This document shows, piece by piece, positions 9,028 through 20,152 of a DNA stretch of 64,000 bases. Each line of letters begins with the position of its first letter. Position 1 is the stretch's first letter. The stretch comes from Litoreibacter arenae DSM 19593 (GTDB lineage Bacteria; Pseudomonadota; Alphaproteobacteria; Rhodobacterales; Rhodobacteraceae). The stretch is from the NCBI RefSeq assembly GCF_000442275.2, contig NZ_KE557306.1, forward strand, positions 548,667 to 612,666, read 5' to 3'. The notes beneath the pieces were generated by a model. The model was given only the letters and a program-made list of their open reading frames with translations, was not told the origin of the DNA and ran no database searches. The position numbers were made by a program, and so were the translations under genes.

Positions 9028-9548
9028 ATGGCAAGTATATCGGGATCGGGCTGATGGTCATCGCATTGATTGCGGGCGCAAGCCTCTACTACCTGCAAGT
9101 CTACCATTTCTACGAGCCGGTAGAGGCTCCGGACGCGGTGCAACTGGTCTCCGTCGCTACCGGCGAGCCGGAGGAGATCATCGCCGACGACATTACCGCG
9201 ATCGACGCCACCTCGTCGCCCATCCGCTACCGCGCGTGTTTCACCACGCCCATGTCCCATTCCATGCTGACGGAAACCTACCAACTGGCAGACGGGGCGA
9301 TCCCCCTCACTGCGCCGGACTGGTTCGACTGCTTCGACGCCACGGAGATTGGCGCGGCGCTGGAAGACGGCACCGCGCTGGCCTTCTTGGGCCGCGAAAA
9401 CATCGAATACGGGGTGGACCGCATCGTGGTCATCTTCGAGGACGGGCGCGGCTATGTGTGGCAGCAGCTCAATGATTGCGGGCAAAAGGCCTATGACGGC
9501 ACCGCCGTCGGCCCCGAATGCCCGGCACGACCGACAGAAAGCAACTGA
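9024..9548 (+). CDS. Small membrane-anchored protein between glyQ and glyS (DUF6446-like)
   Basis: This 174-aa protein has one N-terminal membrane segment ([20 protein letters not shown], residues 5-24) and a soluble, probably periplasmic domain with three cysteines (in [15 protein letters not shown] and LNDCGQ) and a late GPECPARP. I recall a Rhodobacteraceae family, DUF6446, sitting between the two glycyl-tRNA synthetase genes, and this fits by position. Its function is unknown. It is translationally coupled to glyQ through an ATGA overlap and ends one base before glyS. Confidence 0.8.
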   Translation: MNGKYIGIGLMVIALIAGASLYYLQVYHFYEPVEAPDAVQLVSVATGEPEEIIADDITAIDATSSPIRYRACFTTPMSHSMLTETYQLADGAIPLTAPDWFDCFDATEIGAALEDGTALAFLGRENIEYGVDRIVVIFEDGRGYVWQQLNDCGQKAYDGTAVGPECPARPTESN

Positions 9549-9549
9549 T

Positions 9550-11844
9550 ATGCCTGATCTTCTGATCGAACTCTTCTCCGAGGAAATTCCTGCGCGGATG
9601 CAGGGCAAGGCCGCGGCTGATCTGAAAAAGCTGGTCACCGATGGCTTGGTCGAAGCGGGGCTGACCTATGCCTCCGCCGGTGCGTTCTCGACGCCGCGCC
9701 GCTTGGCGCTGTCGGTGGAGGGGCTGCTGGCCGCATCGCCCGCCGTGAAGGAAGAACGCAAAGGCCCGAAAGTAGGCGCGCCGGAGCAGGCTTTGGCGGG
9801 CTTCCTGCGCTCGACCGGATTGACGCAAGACCAGCTGGAGGCCCGCGACGACAAGAAAGGTCAGGTCTGGTTCGCCGTGATCGACAAGCCGGGCCGTCCG
9901 GCGGCGGAGATCGTGGCGGATGTGCTGGAGCAGACCGTGCGCACCTTCCCTTGGCCGAAGTCGATGCGATGGGGTGACGGTACTTTGCGGTGGGTGCGTC
10001 CGTTGCATTCGATCCTGTGCATCCTGTCCGATGAGGCAGGGGCAGAGGTGGTCCCGCTGGACATTGACGGCATCAAGGCTGGCGACACCACGCACGGCCA
10101 CCGCTTCATGGCGACGGACGCCTTTTCCGTAACGTCTTTCGATGATTACGCGGCGAAGTTGAAGCGTGCCAAGGTGGTTCTGGATGCTTCCGAGCGGGCC
10201 GATCACATCTGGGCAGAGGCCACCAATCAGGCGTTCGCGCAGGGTATGGAAGTGGTCGAGGATCGCGGGCTTCTGACCGAGGTCGCAGGGCTGGTCGAAT
10301 GGCCTGTGGTGCTGCTGGGCAAGATCGAGGAGCAATTCTTGGACCTGCCGCCGGAGGTGCTGAAAACCTCGATGAAAGAGCACCAGAAGTTCTTTTCGGT
10401 CAAGAACCCCAAGACGGGCCGGATCGAGCAATATGTGACCGTCGCCAATATCGAGACCGCCGATCAGGGCGCGACCATTCTGGCGGGCAACGGGCGGGTG
10501 CTGTCGGCACGTCTGGCCGACGCGAAGTTCTTCTGGGAGAACGATTTGCGTATTGCCAAAGCGGGGATGCAGCCGTGGATTGATGCGCTTTCGAGTGTGA
10601 CGTTCCACAACAAGCTGGGGTCGCAGAAAGAACGTATCGACCGCATCGCCGCTCTGGCGCGTGAGATTGCCCCTGCGGTCGGGGCTGATCCCGATCTGGC
10701 AGAGCAGGCGGCGCGGGTGGCCAAGGCCGATCTGTCGTCTGAAATGGTTTATGAATTCCCTGAACTTCAAGGGCTTATGGGGCGTTACTACAGTGACGCC
10801 GCAGGTTTGCCACCCGAAGTGGGCGCGGCCTGTGAGGAGCACTACTCGCCGCTGGGGCCGTCGGATGACGTGCCGACTGCACCTGTATCTGTGGCGGTCG
10901 CTTTGGCCGACAAGATCGACCTGCTGACGGGGTTCTGGGCGATTGACGAGAAGCCAACAGGCTCGAAAGACCCGTTTGCGCTGCGGAGGGCGGCGTTGGG
11001 TGTTATTCGGTTGGTCACTGAAAACCAGACGAAGCTTGAATTGCTAAAGTTACTTTCATTTGCAAATGGCGTAATTAGCACAGCAATTAGACGGTTTGAG
11101 GATTCAAAGTTAGAAGATTACTTGAAACAGGCTAGTCAAGATTTGGACATTCCTGTTGAAGATTTGCGTGCGGCTCATTCAAAAGCAAAAGAGGATGCCA
11201 AGCAGTTCGACGATAGTATCGGAAGTATGTTTCGGTACTTCAGAATGGGAGCAGGCGCACGGGCTTTGCTTGGGATGAATTTAGACGAAATGCCATTCGT
11301 AAAATCAATCAGGCGCGGGCCGGACCTCCTCTCCTTCTTCCACGACCGCCTCAAAGTCTTCCTCAAAGACAAGGGCATCCGCCACGACATCATCGACGCC
11401 TGTATCGCCATGCCAAACAATGACGACCTGACCCTGTTGGTGAAGCGGGCAGAGGCGCTCTCGGAAACGCTCAAAACCGACGACGGCGAAAACCTGATCC
11501 AGGGGTTCAAGCGGGCGAACAACATCCTCTCGGCGGAGGAGGAGAAAGACGGCGTGTCCTACGAGTTGGACCCAGACCCGAAATTCGCCGAAAACGACGA
11601 GGAAAAGGCGCTGTTTGCTGCTCTCGACCAAGCCGAGGCCACAATCAAGCCCGCGATGGAGCAGGAAGACTTCACCACCGCCATGGCCGCCATGGCCAAG
11701 CTGCGCGGCCCGATTGATGCGTTTTTCGAGGCCACACAGGTGAACTCGGACAACCAGATCGTGCGCCGCAACCGGTTGTGCCTGCTGCACCGCATCCGCA
11801 CCATTTGCGGCGGAGTGGCCGATCTGACCAAGATCGAAGGGTAA
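9550..11844 (+). CDS. glyS: Glycine--tRNA ligase beta subunit
   Basis: This is the tRNA-binding/auxiliary subunit of glycyl-tRNA synthetase, 764 aa from the ATG at 9550 (MPDLLIELFSEEIPARMQ, the family's characteristic start). Other family blocks are TYASAGAFSTPRRLAL, STLRWVRP-type sequence near 140 and LADKIDLLTGFWAIDEKPTGSKDPFALRRAALG before residue 490. It is longer than E. coli GlyS (about 690). The extra length lies at about residues 491-587 and is encoded by an AT-rich stretch listed separately. The frame stays open through that stretch, and the C-terminal blocks (FFHDRLKVFLKDKGIRHD) resume normally. Confidence 0.94.
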   Translation: MPDLLIELFSEEIPARMQGKAAADLKKLVTDGLVEAGLTYASAGAFSTPRRLALSVEGLLAASPAVKEERKGPKVGAPEQALAGFLRSTGLTQDQLEARDDKKGQVWFAVIDKPGRPAAEIVADVLEQTVRTFPWPKSMRWGDGTLRWVRPLHSILCILSDEAGAEVVPLDIDGIKAGDTTHGHRFMATDAFSVTSFDDYAAKLKRAKVVLDASERADHIWAEATNQAFAQGMEVVEDRGLLTEVAGLVEWPVVLLGKIEEQFLDLPPEVLKTSMKEHQKFFSVKNPKTGRIEQYVTVANIETADQGATILAGNGRVLSARLADAKFFWENDLRIAKAGMQPWIDALSSVTFHNKLGSQKERIDRIAALAREIAPAVGADPDLAEQAARVAKADLSSEMVYEFPELQGLMGRYYSDAAGLPPEVGAACEEHYSPLGPSDDVPTAPVSVAVALADKIDLLTGFWAIDEKPTGSKDPFALRRAALGVIRLVTENQTKLELLKLLSFANGVISTAIRRFEDSKLEDYLKQASQDLDIPVEDLRAAHSKAKEDAKQFDDSIGSMFRYFRMGAGARALLGMNLDEMPFVKSIRRGPDLLSFFHDRLKVFLKDKGIRHDIIDACIAMPNNDDLTLLVKRAEALSETLKTDDGENLIQGFKRANNILSAEEEKDGVSYELDPDPKFAENDEEKALFAALDQAEATIKPAMEQEDFTTAMAAMAKLRGPIDAFFEATQVNSDNQIVRRNRLCLLHRIRTICGGVADLTKIEG
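11021..11310 (+). other. AT-rich stretch inside glyS encoding about 97 extra residues
   Basis: Counting bases by hand, 11041-11160 is about 36 percent G+C and 11161-11280 about 49 percent, while the flanking glyS sequence is above 60 percent. Codons change with it (ttg, aaa, gaa, att instead of the local ctg, aag, gag, atc). The encoded residues sit between RRAALGVIRLV and DLLSFFHDRLKV, where E. coli GlyS has only a short linker. The segment is in frame with no stop. Confidence 0.8.
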
Positions 11845-11905
11845 CACCCGCCAAAATTCTGCGCCCCGCCACTGCGTCACGCTTGCGCGGTGGCGCGACT
11901 GCCCT

Positions 11906-14497
11906 ATGCTGCGCCGCAGTATGCTAGACCGTCTGAACTTCGAGCTGATAACGCCCACCGCCGCGATCCAGCGCAAGCTGCATGGTGCGCGGGCGAAATG
12001 CCTGCAACGGCTGATCCGGCTGGACATGCCGGTGCCAGACACGGTCGCCCTGTCGATCCCGCTGGTGCGGGCGATTGCGGGCGGGCAACAGCCCGACATG
12101 ACGACGCTTCTGGGGCATTTCGGCAGTTGGCCGGTGCTGTCCGTGCGCTCCTCTCCGGTGATGCCGGATTGGGGTGGGCCGGGGACGATCCTCAACATCG
12201 GCATGAATCGCACGAACGAGGCGTTCTTTGCGTCGAAGCTGGGCTCCAGAGCCGCTGCGGCGCTGCACCTGACGTTCATTCGCTCCTACGCGGTCGACGT
12301 GGCGCGGCTGGATGACGAGATGTTCGACATTCCTGATTTGACCGTCGACAAGGCCCTGAGCGCCTATGAGGACGAAACCGACGAGGCATTCCCGCAAGAC
12401 ATCGAAACGCAGCTTGCCAACGTGCTGAAGTCCATGGCCCGCGCGTGGGAAGGCACCTCGGCCCGGCTGTTGCGCATGTCCAAGGGCGCGCCGGAAGAGG
12501 CGGGGCTGGGGCTGGTCGTGCAGCGCATGGCGTTCGGCATGGGCAAGGGCGAAAGCGGCTCCGGCGTGATCCAGTTCATCAATTCCGACAGCGGTGAGGC
12601 GCAGGAGGTTGGCCGCTACAAGCGCCAGAGCCAGGGCCGCGATGCGCTGAGCGGGCCGCATGACGACACGATGTATCTGACCCGCGACGAACGCGGCCCC
12701 TCGCTGGAGGAGTCGCAGCCGGATGTCTACGCGGAGCTGTGCCGTCTGGGCGATATCGGCCGCACCGGCCTGCGCGAAGAGATGCAGATCGAATTCACCG
12801 TGGAGGGCGGCAAACTGTTCATCCTCGACGCGATCAACACCCCCCGCTCGGCCCGTGCGGAAGTGGCGGTGGCGACCAAGCTGGCCAATGACGAAATCAT
12901 CTCGCGCGAGGATGCCGTGCTGCGGATCGAGCCGCGCGCGTTGTCCGAGTTGCTGCACCAACAGGTTGCGCCTAAAGCGAAACGCGACGTGTTCGCCCGT
13001 GGCATCGCCGCCAGCCCCGGCGCTGCGACCGGCAAGCTGGTCTTCGACAGCTTCGCCGCCCAGACCGCCGCCGCGCAGGGCGAGGCGTGTATTCTGGTGC
13101 GTCGGGAGACCAGCCCCGAGGACGTGCGCGGCATGCACGCGGCCAAAGGCATCCTGACCGAACGGGGCGGGGCCAACGGCCACGCCGCCGTGATTGCGCG
13201 CGGGCTGGGCCTGCCTTGCGTCGCCGGTGCCACCGGGATCGACGTGAACACCAAGGCCCGCACCGTCACCGGCGCGGATGGCCGCGTGTTCGGCGAGGGC
13301 GACGTGGTGACGCTGGACGGCACCAAGGGGCAGGTGCTGGTGGGGGCCATGCCAATGATCGGTGCCGCGATTGACGGCGCGTTCCGCGAGTTGCTGAGCT
13401 GGGCCGACGAGATGCGCGACATCGGTGTCCGGGCCAATGCCGACACGCCGGAGGACGCCGAACTTGCCAGCCTGTTCAACGCCGAAGGCATCGGGCTGTG
13501 CCGGACGGAGCATATGTTTTTCGACGAGGACCGCCTGACCGTCCTGCGCGAGGCGATCTTTGCCGAAGAGGCCGAGGACCGCGCGGCGGCCCTGTCGCGG
13601 CTCTTGCCGATGCAACGCGCGGACTTCGCCGAGATGTTCCGCATCATGGCACCGCGCCCCGTCTGCTTGCGCCTTTTCGACCCGCCCTTGCACGAATTCC
13701 TGCCATCCACCCGTGCGGGCATCGTGGAGTTGGCCGACGCGCTGGACATGAGTGCGCGGGAGGTGCAGGCCCGTGTGGATGATCTGTCCGAGGTCAACCC
13801 GATGCTGGGCATGCGCGGTGTGCGGCTGGGGATCACCGTGCCGGAGATCTACGAGATGCAGGCCCGCGCGATCTTCGAGGCCGCGATAGAGGCCTCAGCC
13901 GAGGGGGCCGCGATGGTACCCGAGATCATGATCCCGCTGGTCTCGGCCAAGCGCGAGGTCGAGATCGTCAAATCGCGCATCGACGCCGTCGCGGCGGATG
14001 TGATGAGCGAGACCGGCAAGAAGCTGGAATACCGCCTAGGTGTGATGGTGGAGACCCCCCGCGCCGCATTACGGGCAGGGGATATCGCCACCCATGCCAG
14101 CTTCCTCAGCTTCGGCACGAACGACATGACCCAGATGACATACGGGTTGTCGCGCGACGACGCCGGGCGGTTCATGTCGGACTACGTCAAGCAAGGCGTG
14201 TTCGCGGAAGACCCGTTTCTGGCGCTTGATCAGGACGGTGTGGGGGAGCTTTTGGCGCTGGCCTCCGAACGGGGGCGGCATGTGCGCTCCAAGCTGACCC
14301 TGTCGGTCTGCGGGGAGCATGGCGGCGATCCCGAAAGCATCGCGTTTTGCCGCTCTTTGGGGATGGACTACGTGTCCTGTTCGCCGTATCGCGTGCCCGT
14401 CGCGCGGCTTGCAGCAGCGCAGCTGGCGATTCGCAAACCGTTGGATGACGGCGGCGATTACGAATTTCCCGAGGATGACGGATTTGTCCCGTTGTAG
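11906..14497 (+). CDS. ppdK: Pyruvate, phosphate dikinase-like protein (PEP-utilising)
   Basis: This 863-aa protein has the three PPDK parts in order: an ATP-grasp region with RSSPVMPDWGGPGTILN, a phosphohistidine swivelling domain with TERGGANGHAAVIARGLG (catalytic H426), and a C-terminal PEP/pyruvate barrel with GIGLCRTEHMFF and VCGEHGGDP (C802). PPDK interconverts pyruvate + ATP + Pi with PEP + AMP + PPi. Two departures from the usual enzyme are seen. The N-terminal glycine loop is not the usual GGKGANL, and the histidine is preceded by Asn-Gly instead of Thr-Ser, so the regulatory Thr is absent. Starts at 11906 or 11921 are both possible. Confidence 0.82.
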   Translation: MLRRSMLDRLNFELITPTAAIQRKLHGARAKCLQRLIRLDMPVPDTVALSIPLVRAIAGGQQPDMTTLLGHFGSWPVLSVRSSPVMPDWGGPGTILNIGMNRTNEAFFASKLGSRAAAALHLTFIRSYAVDVARLDDEMFDIPDLTVDKALSAYEDETDEAFPQDIETQLANVLKSMARAWEGTSARLLRMSKGAPEEAGLGLVVQRMAFGMGKGESGSGVIQFINSDSGEAQEVGRYKRQSQGRDALSGPHDDTMYLTRDERGPSLEESQPDVYAELCRLGDIGRTGLREEMQIEFTVEGGKLFILDAINTPRSARAEVAVATKLANDEIISREDAVLRIEPRALSELLHQQVAPKAKRDVFARGIAASPGAATGKLVFDSFAAQTAAAQGEACILVRRETSPEDVRGMHAAKGILTERGGANGHAAVIARGLGLPCVAGATGIDVNTKARTVTGADGRVFGEGDVVTLDGTKGQVLVGAMPMIGAAIDGAFRELLSWADEMRDIGVRANADTPEDAELASLFNAEGIGLCRTEHMFFDEDRLTVLREAIFAEEAEDRAAALSRLLPMQRADFAEMFRIMAPRPVCLRLFDPPLHEFLPSTRAGIVELADALDMSAREVQARVDDLSEVNPMLGMRGVRLGITVPEIYEMQARAIFEAAIEASAEGAAMVPEIMIPLVSAKREVEIVKSRIDAVAADVMSETGKKLEYRLGVMVETPRAALRAGDIATHASFLSFGTNDMTQMTYGLSRDDAGRFMSDYVKQGVFAEDPFLALDQDGVGELLALASERGRHVRSKLTLSVCGEHGGDPESIAFCRSLGMDYVSCSPYRVPVARLAAAQLAIRKPLDDGGDYEFPEDDGFVPL

Positions 14498-14656
14498 GGA
14501 CACGACACTACATCTTGAGCAGTTTCGGCGGATTTAAGTCGAATTGACGCGGTTTGGGCCCTCTGGGTGGCATTTGCAAAGCTCTGCCATTAAGTGACGC
14601 GGCTGACGGCCATCTGGGGGCTGTTGTAGCGGGGTCTGGCCCCAAGGCAGAGAGTA

Positions 14657-15328
14657 ATGTGTATTTATCGTACAGCTCTAAGGGCTGTCGGCGCGCTTTG
14701 CGTCGCGATGTCCGTCAATTCCGCAGTGGCGGATGGCGTGGCGTCCACTTCGTCGGGGACATCCCTCGCATTCAATTCGGCACTGCTTCAGGCAGAGCGT
14801 ATGAACCGGGAAGGCCTGGCCTCCCTCCAGCCGGAACGGCTGATCAAGATTTCCACCCCTGTCGGCCGCAAGGGCGTCGGCGCGGGCAAACTCATCACCG
14901 ACGCGGCCACATTGCGGGCGTTGCCTGCGGCAACCGGTGGTCAGCAATGGCGCTGCCTTGCCGAGGCGCTGTATTTCGAAGCGCGCGGCGAGACAGTCAA
15001 GGGCCAGATCGCCGTGGCCGAAGTGATCCTGAACCGCGTGTCCTCTTCGCGCTTTCCTGACACCGTCTGCGGCGTCATCAAGCAAGGCACGGGGCGCAAA
15101 TACGCCTGCCAGTTCACCTATACCTGCGACGGCCATCCGGAGCGGATTTCCGAGCCTGCCGCGTTCGACCGCGTGGGCAAAATCGCCCGCATGATGCTGA
15201 ACGGCGCACCGCGCAATCTGTCCGGTGGGGCAACGTTCTACCACACCACCGCCGTCAATCCGCGTTGGGCGCGCAAGTTCCGCCGCACCGCGCGTCATGG
15301 CGTGCATCTGTTCTACGCGCGGTCGTAG
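14657..15328 (+). CDS. Cell wall hydrolase, SleB (Hydrolase_2) family
   Basis: This 223-aa secreted protein has a signal peptide ([22 protein letters not shown]) and a C-terminal SleB-type domain. The domain shows [13 protein letters not shown] (about 105-117) with the catalytic Glu, [12 protein letters not shown], and [15 protein letters not shown]. Members cleave peptidoglycan glycan strands (lytic transglycosylase type). The 159 bases upstream after the PPDK-like gene hold no other gene. It probably forms its own transcription unit ahead of folB. Confidence 0.85.
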   Translation: MCIYRTALRAVGALCVAMSVNSAVADGVASTSSGTSLAFNSALLQAERMNREGLASLQPERLIKISTPVGRKGVGAGKLITDAATLRALPAATGGQQWRCLAEALYFEARGETVKGQIAVAEVILNRVSSSRFPDTVCGVIKQGTGRKYACQFTYTCDGHPERISEPAAFDRVGKIARMMLNGAPRNLSGGATFYHTTAVNPRWARKFRRTARHGVHLFYARS

Positions 15329-15432
15329 CACCCCGTAGACGGCGCTAAATTGGTCGCAAATGGGCTGTTGCGTGTGCGGGCTTGCCTGCTAGACACCGCG
15401 CAACCCCGATTGCGACCGGAAGGCCCGCGCCC

Positions 15433-16371
15433 ATGAGTTCCGATATCCGACTGGCCTTTGCGCACCCGTCCGAGCGGGCCGCTGCCACATCCGGCACCGA
15501 GTTGCGCGACCGCATTTCCCTGCGGGACCACATCCGCGAAGTCGAGATCGGCGCGTTCCAGCAGGAACGCGGCAGTCTGCAACGCATCTGCTTCAACGTG
15601 GTGGTCGAGGTGAAACTGCCGGAGTTGACCGGTGCGGGCGGCGTGGATGACGATGTCGACAAGATCCTGTCCTATGACACCATCACCGAGGCCATCGACC
15701 GTGAATTGCAGGCGGAGCGGCTGAACCTGCTTGAAACGCTGGCCGCCAAGGTGGCCGAGGATATACTGGCCGACCCCCGCGCCGCGCGGGTGTTCGTGCG
15801 CATTGAAAAGCTGGACCGCGGACCGGGCGCGCTTGGCGTCGAGATCGTTCGCGACCGCGACATGATCGCCCGCGCGACCGAAACAGGCACGGACGTCGCG
15901 CCGCTGGTGGCCTATCTGGGCAATGATGTGATCGGCTCCGACAGGCTGCCAAAGGTGCTCGACGCGCTTCAGGGTCAGGGCGTGCCCGTTATCCTGTGTG
16001 TGCCGATGGGGCAGGTTGCCGCCCCGCGTGCCGACCACCCCGCCGCGCAACGGCGCATCGACCTGCTGGCGCTGGAACAGAACGCCTGGGTGCTGGCCGC
16101 CCGCGACCGCCGCTGCGTCGTGGTCTCCAGCCGGACAGAGCTGGACTGGGCGATCAAGCATGACCAGATGAGCGTCTGGGCGCCCTCCAAGCTGGTGCTT
16201 GATGCGACGGACGGGCCGGACGCGGACACGAGCGACGCGGTGGTGCTGGCGCAATGGCTGGGGCGCGAGTTCGACGCGCTGCGCGTGGTGTCGGTCGGGG
16301 ATATGGTCCACGGCGCGGGCGACATCGTGGCGGTGGACGAGTTGTTGGCCAACGGGTTGAAGCTGCGTTAG
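15433..16371 (+). CDS. folB: Dihydroneopterin aldolase with extra C-terminal domain
   Basis: The N-terminal 140 residues form a FolB domain (DRISLRDHIREVEIGAFQQE, then LNLLETLAAKVAEDIL and RVFVRIEKLDRGPGALGVEI). FolB cleaves 7,8-dihydroneopterin to 6-hydroxymethyl-dihydropterin in folate synthesis. The remaining 170 residues (from about DRDMIARATETG) are not part of the standard aldolase, which is about 120 aa; the tail looks like a mixed alpha/beta domain of unknown role. The start at 15433 has GGAAGG upstream. folP follows 10 bases downstream, so the pair is an operon. Confidence 0.85.
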   Translation: MSSDIRLAFAHPSERAAATSGTELRDRISLRDHIREVEIGAFQQERGSLQRICFNVVVEVKLPELTGAGGVDDDVDKILSYDTITEAIDRELQAERLNLLETLAAKVAEDILADPRAARVFVRIEKLDRGPGALGVEIVRDRDMIARATETGTDVAPLVAYLGNDVIGSDRLPKVLDALQGQGVPVILCVPMGQVAAPRADHPAAQRRIDLLALEQNAWVLAARDRRCVVVSSRTELDWAIKHDQMSVWAPSKLVLDATDGPDADTSDAVVLAQWLGREFDALRVVSVGDMVHGAGDIVAVDELLANGLKLR

Positions 16372-16381
16372 ACACCGGCCC

Positions 16382-17383
16382 ATGTCAGTATATTTTCGCC
16401 CGATCATCCAATCCGACCTGAAAATTCCCGCCGGTGCGGTGCCGCTTCTCGGCGGCCCCTTGTGGTTCGACCATGTCGAGCCGCTTGAGCGCGGTGCAAG
16501 TCACGCGCTGATGCCGGTGCGCGACCTGCCGCCAGCGCTATTGGACAGCCTGACCCATCCACGCGTATTGCCGAACCTGCCCAAAGACCGATGCGCCCTC
16601 ATGGGCGTGCTGAACGTCACGCCGGATAGCTTCTCGGACGGTGGCAAGTTCCACGACGCGGACGCCGCGGTGGCCCATGCCAAGGCGATGGTGGAGGCAG
16701 GGGCGGACATTCTCGACATCGGCGGCGAAAGCACGCGGCCCGGTGCGGCGCTGGTATCAGAGGTAGAGGAGGTCGCTCGCACGGCCCCCGTCATCACCGC
16801 GATCAGGGCTGCAGGCATCGAGGTGCCGATCTCCATCGACACGCGCAAGGCGGTGGTGGCAGAGGCGGCGCTGTCGGCGGGCGCGACTATGCTCAACGAT
16901 GTGTCCGCCATGACCTTCGACGAGGCGATGGCGGGGGTGGCGGAACGCTCCGGCGCGCCGATTTGCCTGATGCACGCGCAGGGCGATCCGGCGACCATGC
17001 AGCAGGACCCGCACTACGACGATGTGCTGCTCGACGTCTACGAGCATCTGGCCGAACGGATCGCGGCGGCGGAAGCGGCGGGCATCAACAAGACACACGT
17101 CATCGTCGACCCCGGCATCGGCTTCGGCAAGACGCAGGCGCACAACCTGGCGCTGATCCGGGGCTTGAGCCTGTTTCACATGCTTGGCTGCCCGATCCTG
17201 CTCGGGGTCTCACGAAAACGTTTCATCGGTAACATTTGCGGGGTGGAGCGGGCGGAAGACCGCGCATTGGGCTCGGTCGCGGCCGCAATTGAAGGGGTCA
17301 GGCAGGGTGTTCAGATCATCCGTGCCCATGATATAGAGGCGCACCGGCAAGCCTTTACCCTGTGGCGGGCCATTAAGACCTAA
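16382..17383 (+). CDS. folP: Dihydropteroate synthase
   Basis: This 333-aa enzyme joins p-aminobenzoate to 6-hydroxymethyl-dihydropterin pyrophosphate and is the sulfonamide target. Both family signatures are present: [17 protein letters not shown] (about 78-94) and [11 protein letters not shown] (about 115-125); [13 protein letters not shown] is also seen. It has about 70 residues ahead of the TIM barrel, longer than E. coli FolP. It lies between folB and glmM, an order like that of other alphaproteobacteria. Confidence 0.95.
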   Translation: MSVYFRPIIQSDLKIPAGAVPLLGGPLWFDHVEPLERGASHALMPVRDLPPALLDSLTHPRVLPNLPKDRCALMGVLNVTPDSFSDGGKFHDADAAVAHAKAMVEAGADILDIGGESTRPGAALVSEVEEVARTAPVITAIRAAGIEVPISIDTRKAVVAEAALSAGATMLNDVSAMTFDEAMAGVAERSGAPICLMHAQGDPATMQQDPHYDDVLLDVYEHLAERIAAAEAAGINKTHVIVDPGIGFGKTQAHNLALIRGLSLFHMLGCPILLGVSRKRFIGNICGVERAEDRALGSVAAAIEGVRQGVQIIRAHDIEAHRQAFTLWRAIKT

Positions 17384-17432
17384 CAACCATATCCGCGCAG
17401 CACTCGCGGTCAGCAAGACAGGAACGCCGCAT

Positions 17433-18776
17433 ATGGCACGGAAATTCTTCGGCACCGACGGAGTGCGCGGCCGCGCGAACACCTATCCCATGACCGCCGA
17501 GATGGCGTTGAAACTGGGGGCCGCTGCCGGTCGTTATTTTCGCAAGGATCAGGCGCGCCACCGCGTCGTGATCGGCAAGGACACCCGCCTGTCGGGCTAT
17601 ATGTTCGAGAACGCGCTGACGGCGGGATTTACCTCCACCGGTATGGACGTGCTGCTGCTGTCGCCGGTGCCCACGCCTGCTGTGGGGATGCTGACGACGT
17701 CGATGCGGGCCGATGTGGGCGTGATGATCTCCGCCTCGCACAACCCGCATTACGACAACGGCATCAAGTTCTTCGGCCCCGACGGATACAAGCTATCGGA
17801 CGAGGACGAAGCGGCGATCGAGGCCTTGTTGGAGGAAGAGATTCAGCCGGCCCAAGCGCAAAATATCGGCCGCGCCAAGCACATCTATGACGGAAAGTTC
17901 CGCTATAACGAGCGGGTCAAATCGACGCTGCCCAACGGCATGACGCTACAGGGCCTGAAAGTCGTGATCGACTGCGCCAATGGCGCCGCCTATGCCACAG
18001 CGCCGGAAGTTCTGTGGGAGCTTGGGGCGGAGGTGATCCCCGTGGGCGTCTCCCCCAACGGGTTCAATATCAACGAAGGCTGCGGCTCCACCGATGTGCG
18101 CACCGCAGCCGAGGCGGTCGTGGCGCATGGGGCTGATGTGGGGATCTGTCTGGACGGCGACGCCGACCGCGTGATGGTGCTGGACGAAACCGGCGCTGTG
18201 GCTGACGGTGACCAGTTGATGGCGCTACTGGCGACCCGATGGGCCGAGGAAGGCCGCCTGAAAGGCGGTGCGCTGGTCGCCACCGTTATGAGCAATCTGG
18301 GGCTGGAGCGGCATCTGGACAGCCACGGCATCCGCTTGGAGCGCACCAATGTCGGCGACCGCTACGTGGTCGAGCGTATGCGCGAAGGGGGCTACAATCT
18401 GGGCGGCGAGCAGTCGGGCCATATCGTGATGACCGACTACGCCACCACCGGCGACGGGCTGGTCGCAGGGCTGCAATTCCTCGCCGCGATGAAGCAGTTG
18501 GACAAGCCCGCCAGCGCCTTGGTCGAGCAATTCGAGCGCTGTCCGCAGCTGCTTGAAAACGTGCGCTTTGAGGCGGGGCAGAGCCCGCTGGACGATGCCG
18601 CCGTGAAGGCCGCCATTGCAGACGCGGAGGCCGCGCTGCAAGGCAGCGGGCGGTTGCTGATCCGCAAATCCGGTACCGAGCCGCTGATCCGCGTCATGGC
18701 CGAATGCGAGGACGAGGCGAAGCTGGCGCAAGTGGTCGGCAGCGTCGTATCCGCAGTGCAGACGGCGACCGCCTGA
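17433..18776 (+). CDS. glmM: Phosphoglucosamine mutase
   Basis: This 447-aa enzyme converts glucosamine-6-phosphate to glucosamine-1-phosphate for cell wall and LPS precursors. The phosphoserine loop [12 protein letters not shown] places the catalytic Ser at 102, as in E. coli. The Mg loop DGDADRVM and the C-terminal phosphate-binding loop [13 protein letters not shown] are also seen. It starts [11 protein letters not shown] right after the N-terminus. It is probably the last gene of the folB-folP-glmM unit. Confidence 0.96.
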   Translation: MARKFFGTDGVRGRANTYPMTAEMALKLGAAAGRYFRKDQARHRVVIGKDTRLSGYMFENALTAGFTSTGMDVLLLSPVPTPAVGMLTTSMRADVGVMISASHNPHYDNGIKFFGPDGYKLSDEDEAAIEALLEEEIQPAQAQNIGRAKHIYDGKFRYNERVKSTLPNGMTLQGLKVVIDCANGAAYATAPEVLWELGAEVIPVGVSPNGFNINEGCGSTDVRTAAEAVVAHGADVGICLDGDADRVMVLDETGAVADGDQLMALLATRWAEEGRLKGGALVATVMSNLGLERHLDSHGIRLERTNVGDRYVVERMREGGYNLGGEQSGHIVMTDYATTGDGLVAGLQFLAAMKQLDKPASALVEQFERCPQLLENVRFEAGQSPLDDAAVKAAIADAEAALQGSGRLLIRKSGTEPLIRVMAECEDEAKLAQVVGSVVSAVQTATA

Positions 18777-18920
18777 GCAGCGCCAACGCGAAAAACAGTT
18801 GTGACGGAAGGGTTTCCGCCATGAACTTCACCCCCATGCGACGCCCAAACCGGCGATGAAAAGCCAGTTTAAAAGACCGGGATTTTCGGGGACGGGTGCT
18901 CATGGCCCCAGCGGTAAATG

Positions 18921-18945
18921 AAAAAGGCGTCCCTTGCGAGACGCC
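18921..18945 (-). terminator. Intrinsic terminator of ilvC
   Basis: On the minus strand GGCGTC pairs with GACGCC around an 8-base loop, followed by five T. It sits 48 bases after the ilvC stop, between the convergent glmM and ilvC genes. No separate terminator for glmM was recognised. Confidence 0.85.
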
Positions 18946-18993
18946 TTCGTCATTTGCAGTCCATAGTTCGGCCTTCACCGAACTATGCGGCGC

Positions 18994-20139
<1,146 letters not shown>

Positions 20140-20152
20140 TTAGTAAAAATTC

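Noticed and set aside
9349..9549. N-terminal extension of GlyS inside the upstream gene
   Set aside because: GlyS homologues start at MPDLLIELFSEEIP; the extension is an out-of-frame reading of the preceding gene.
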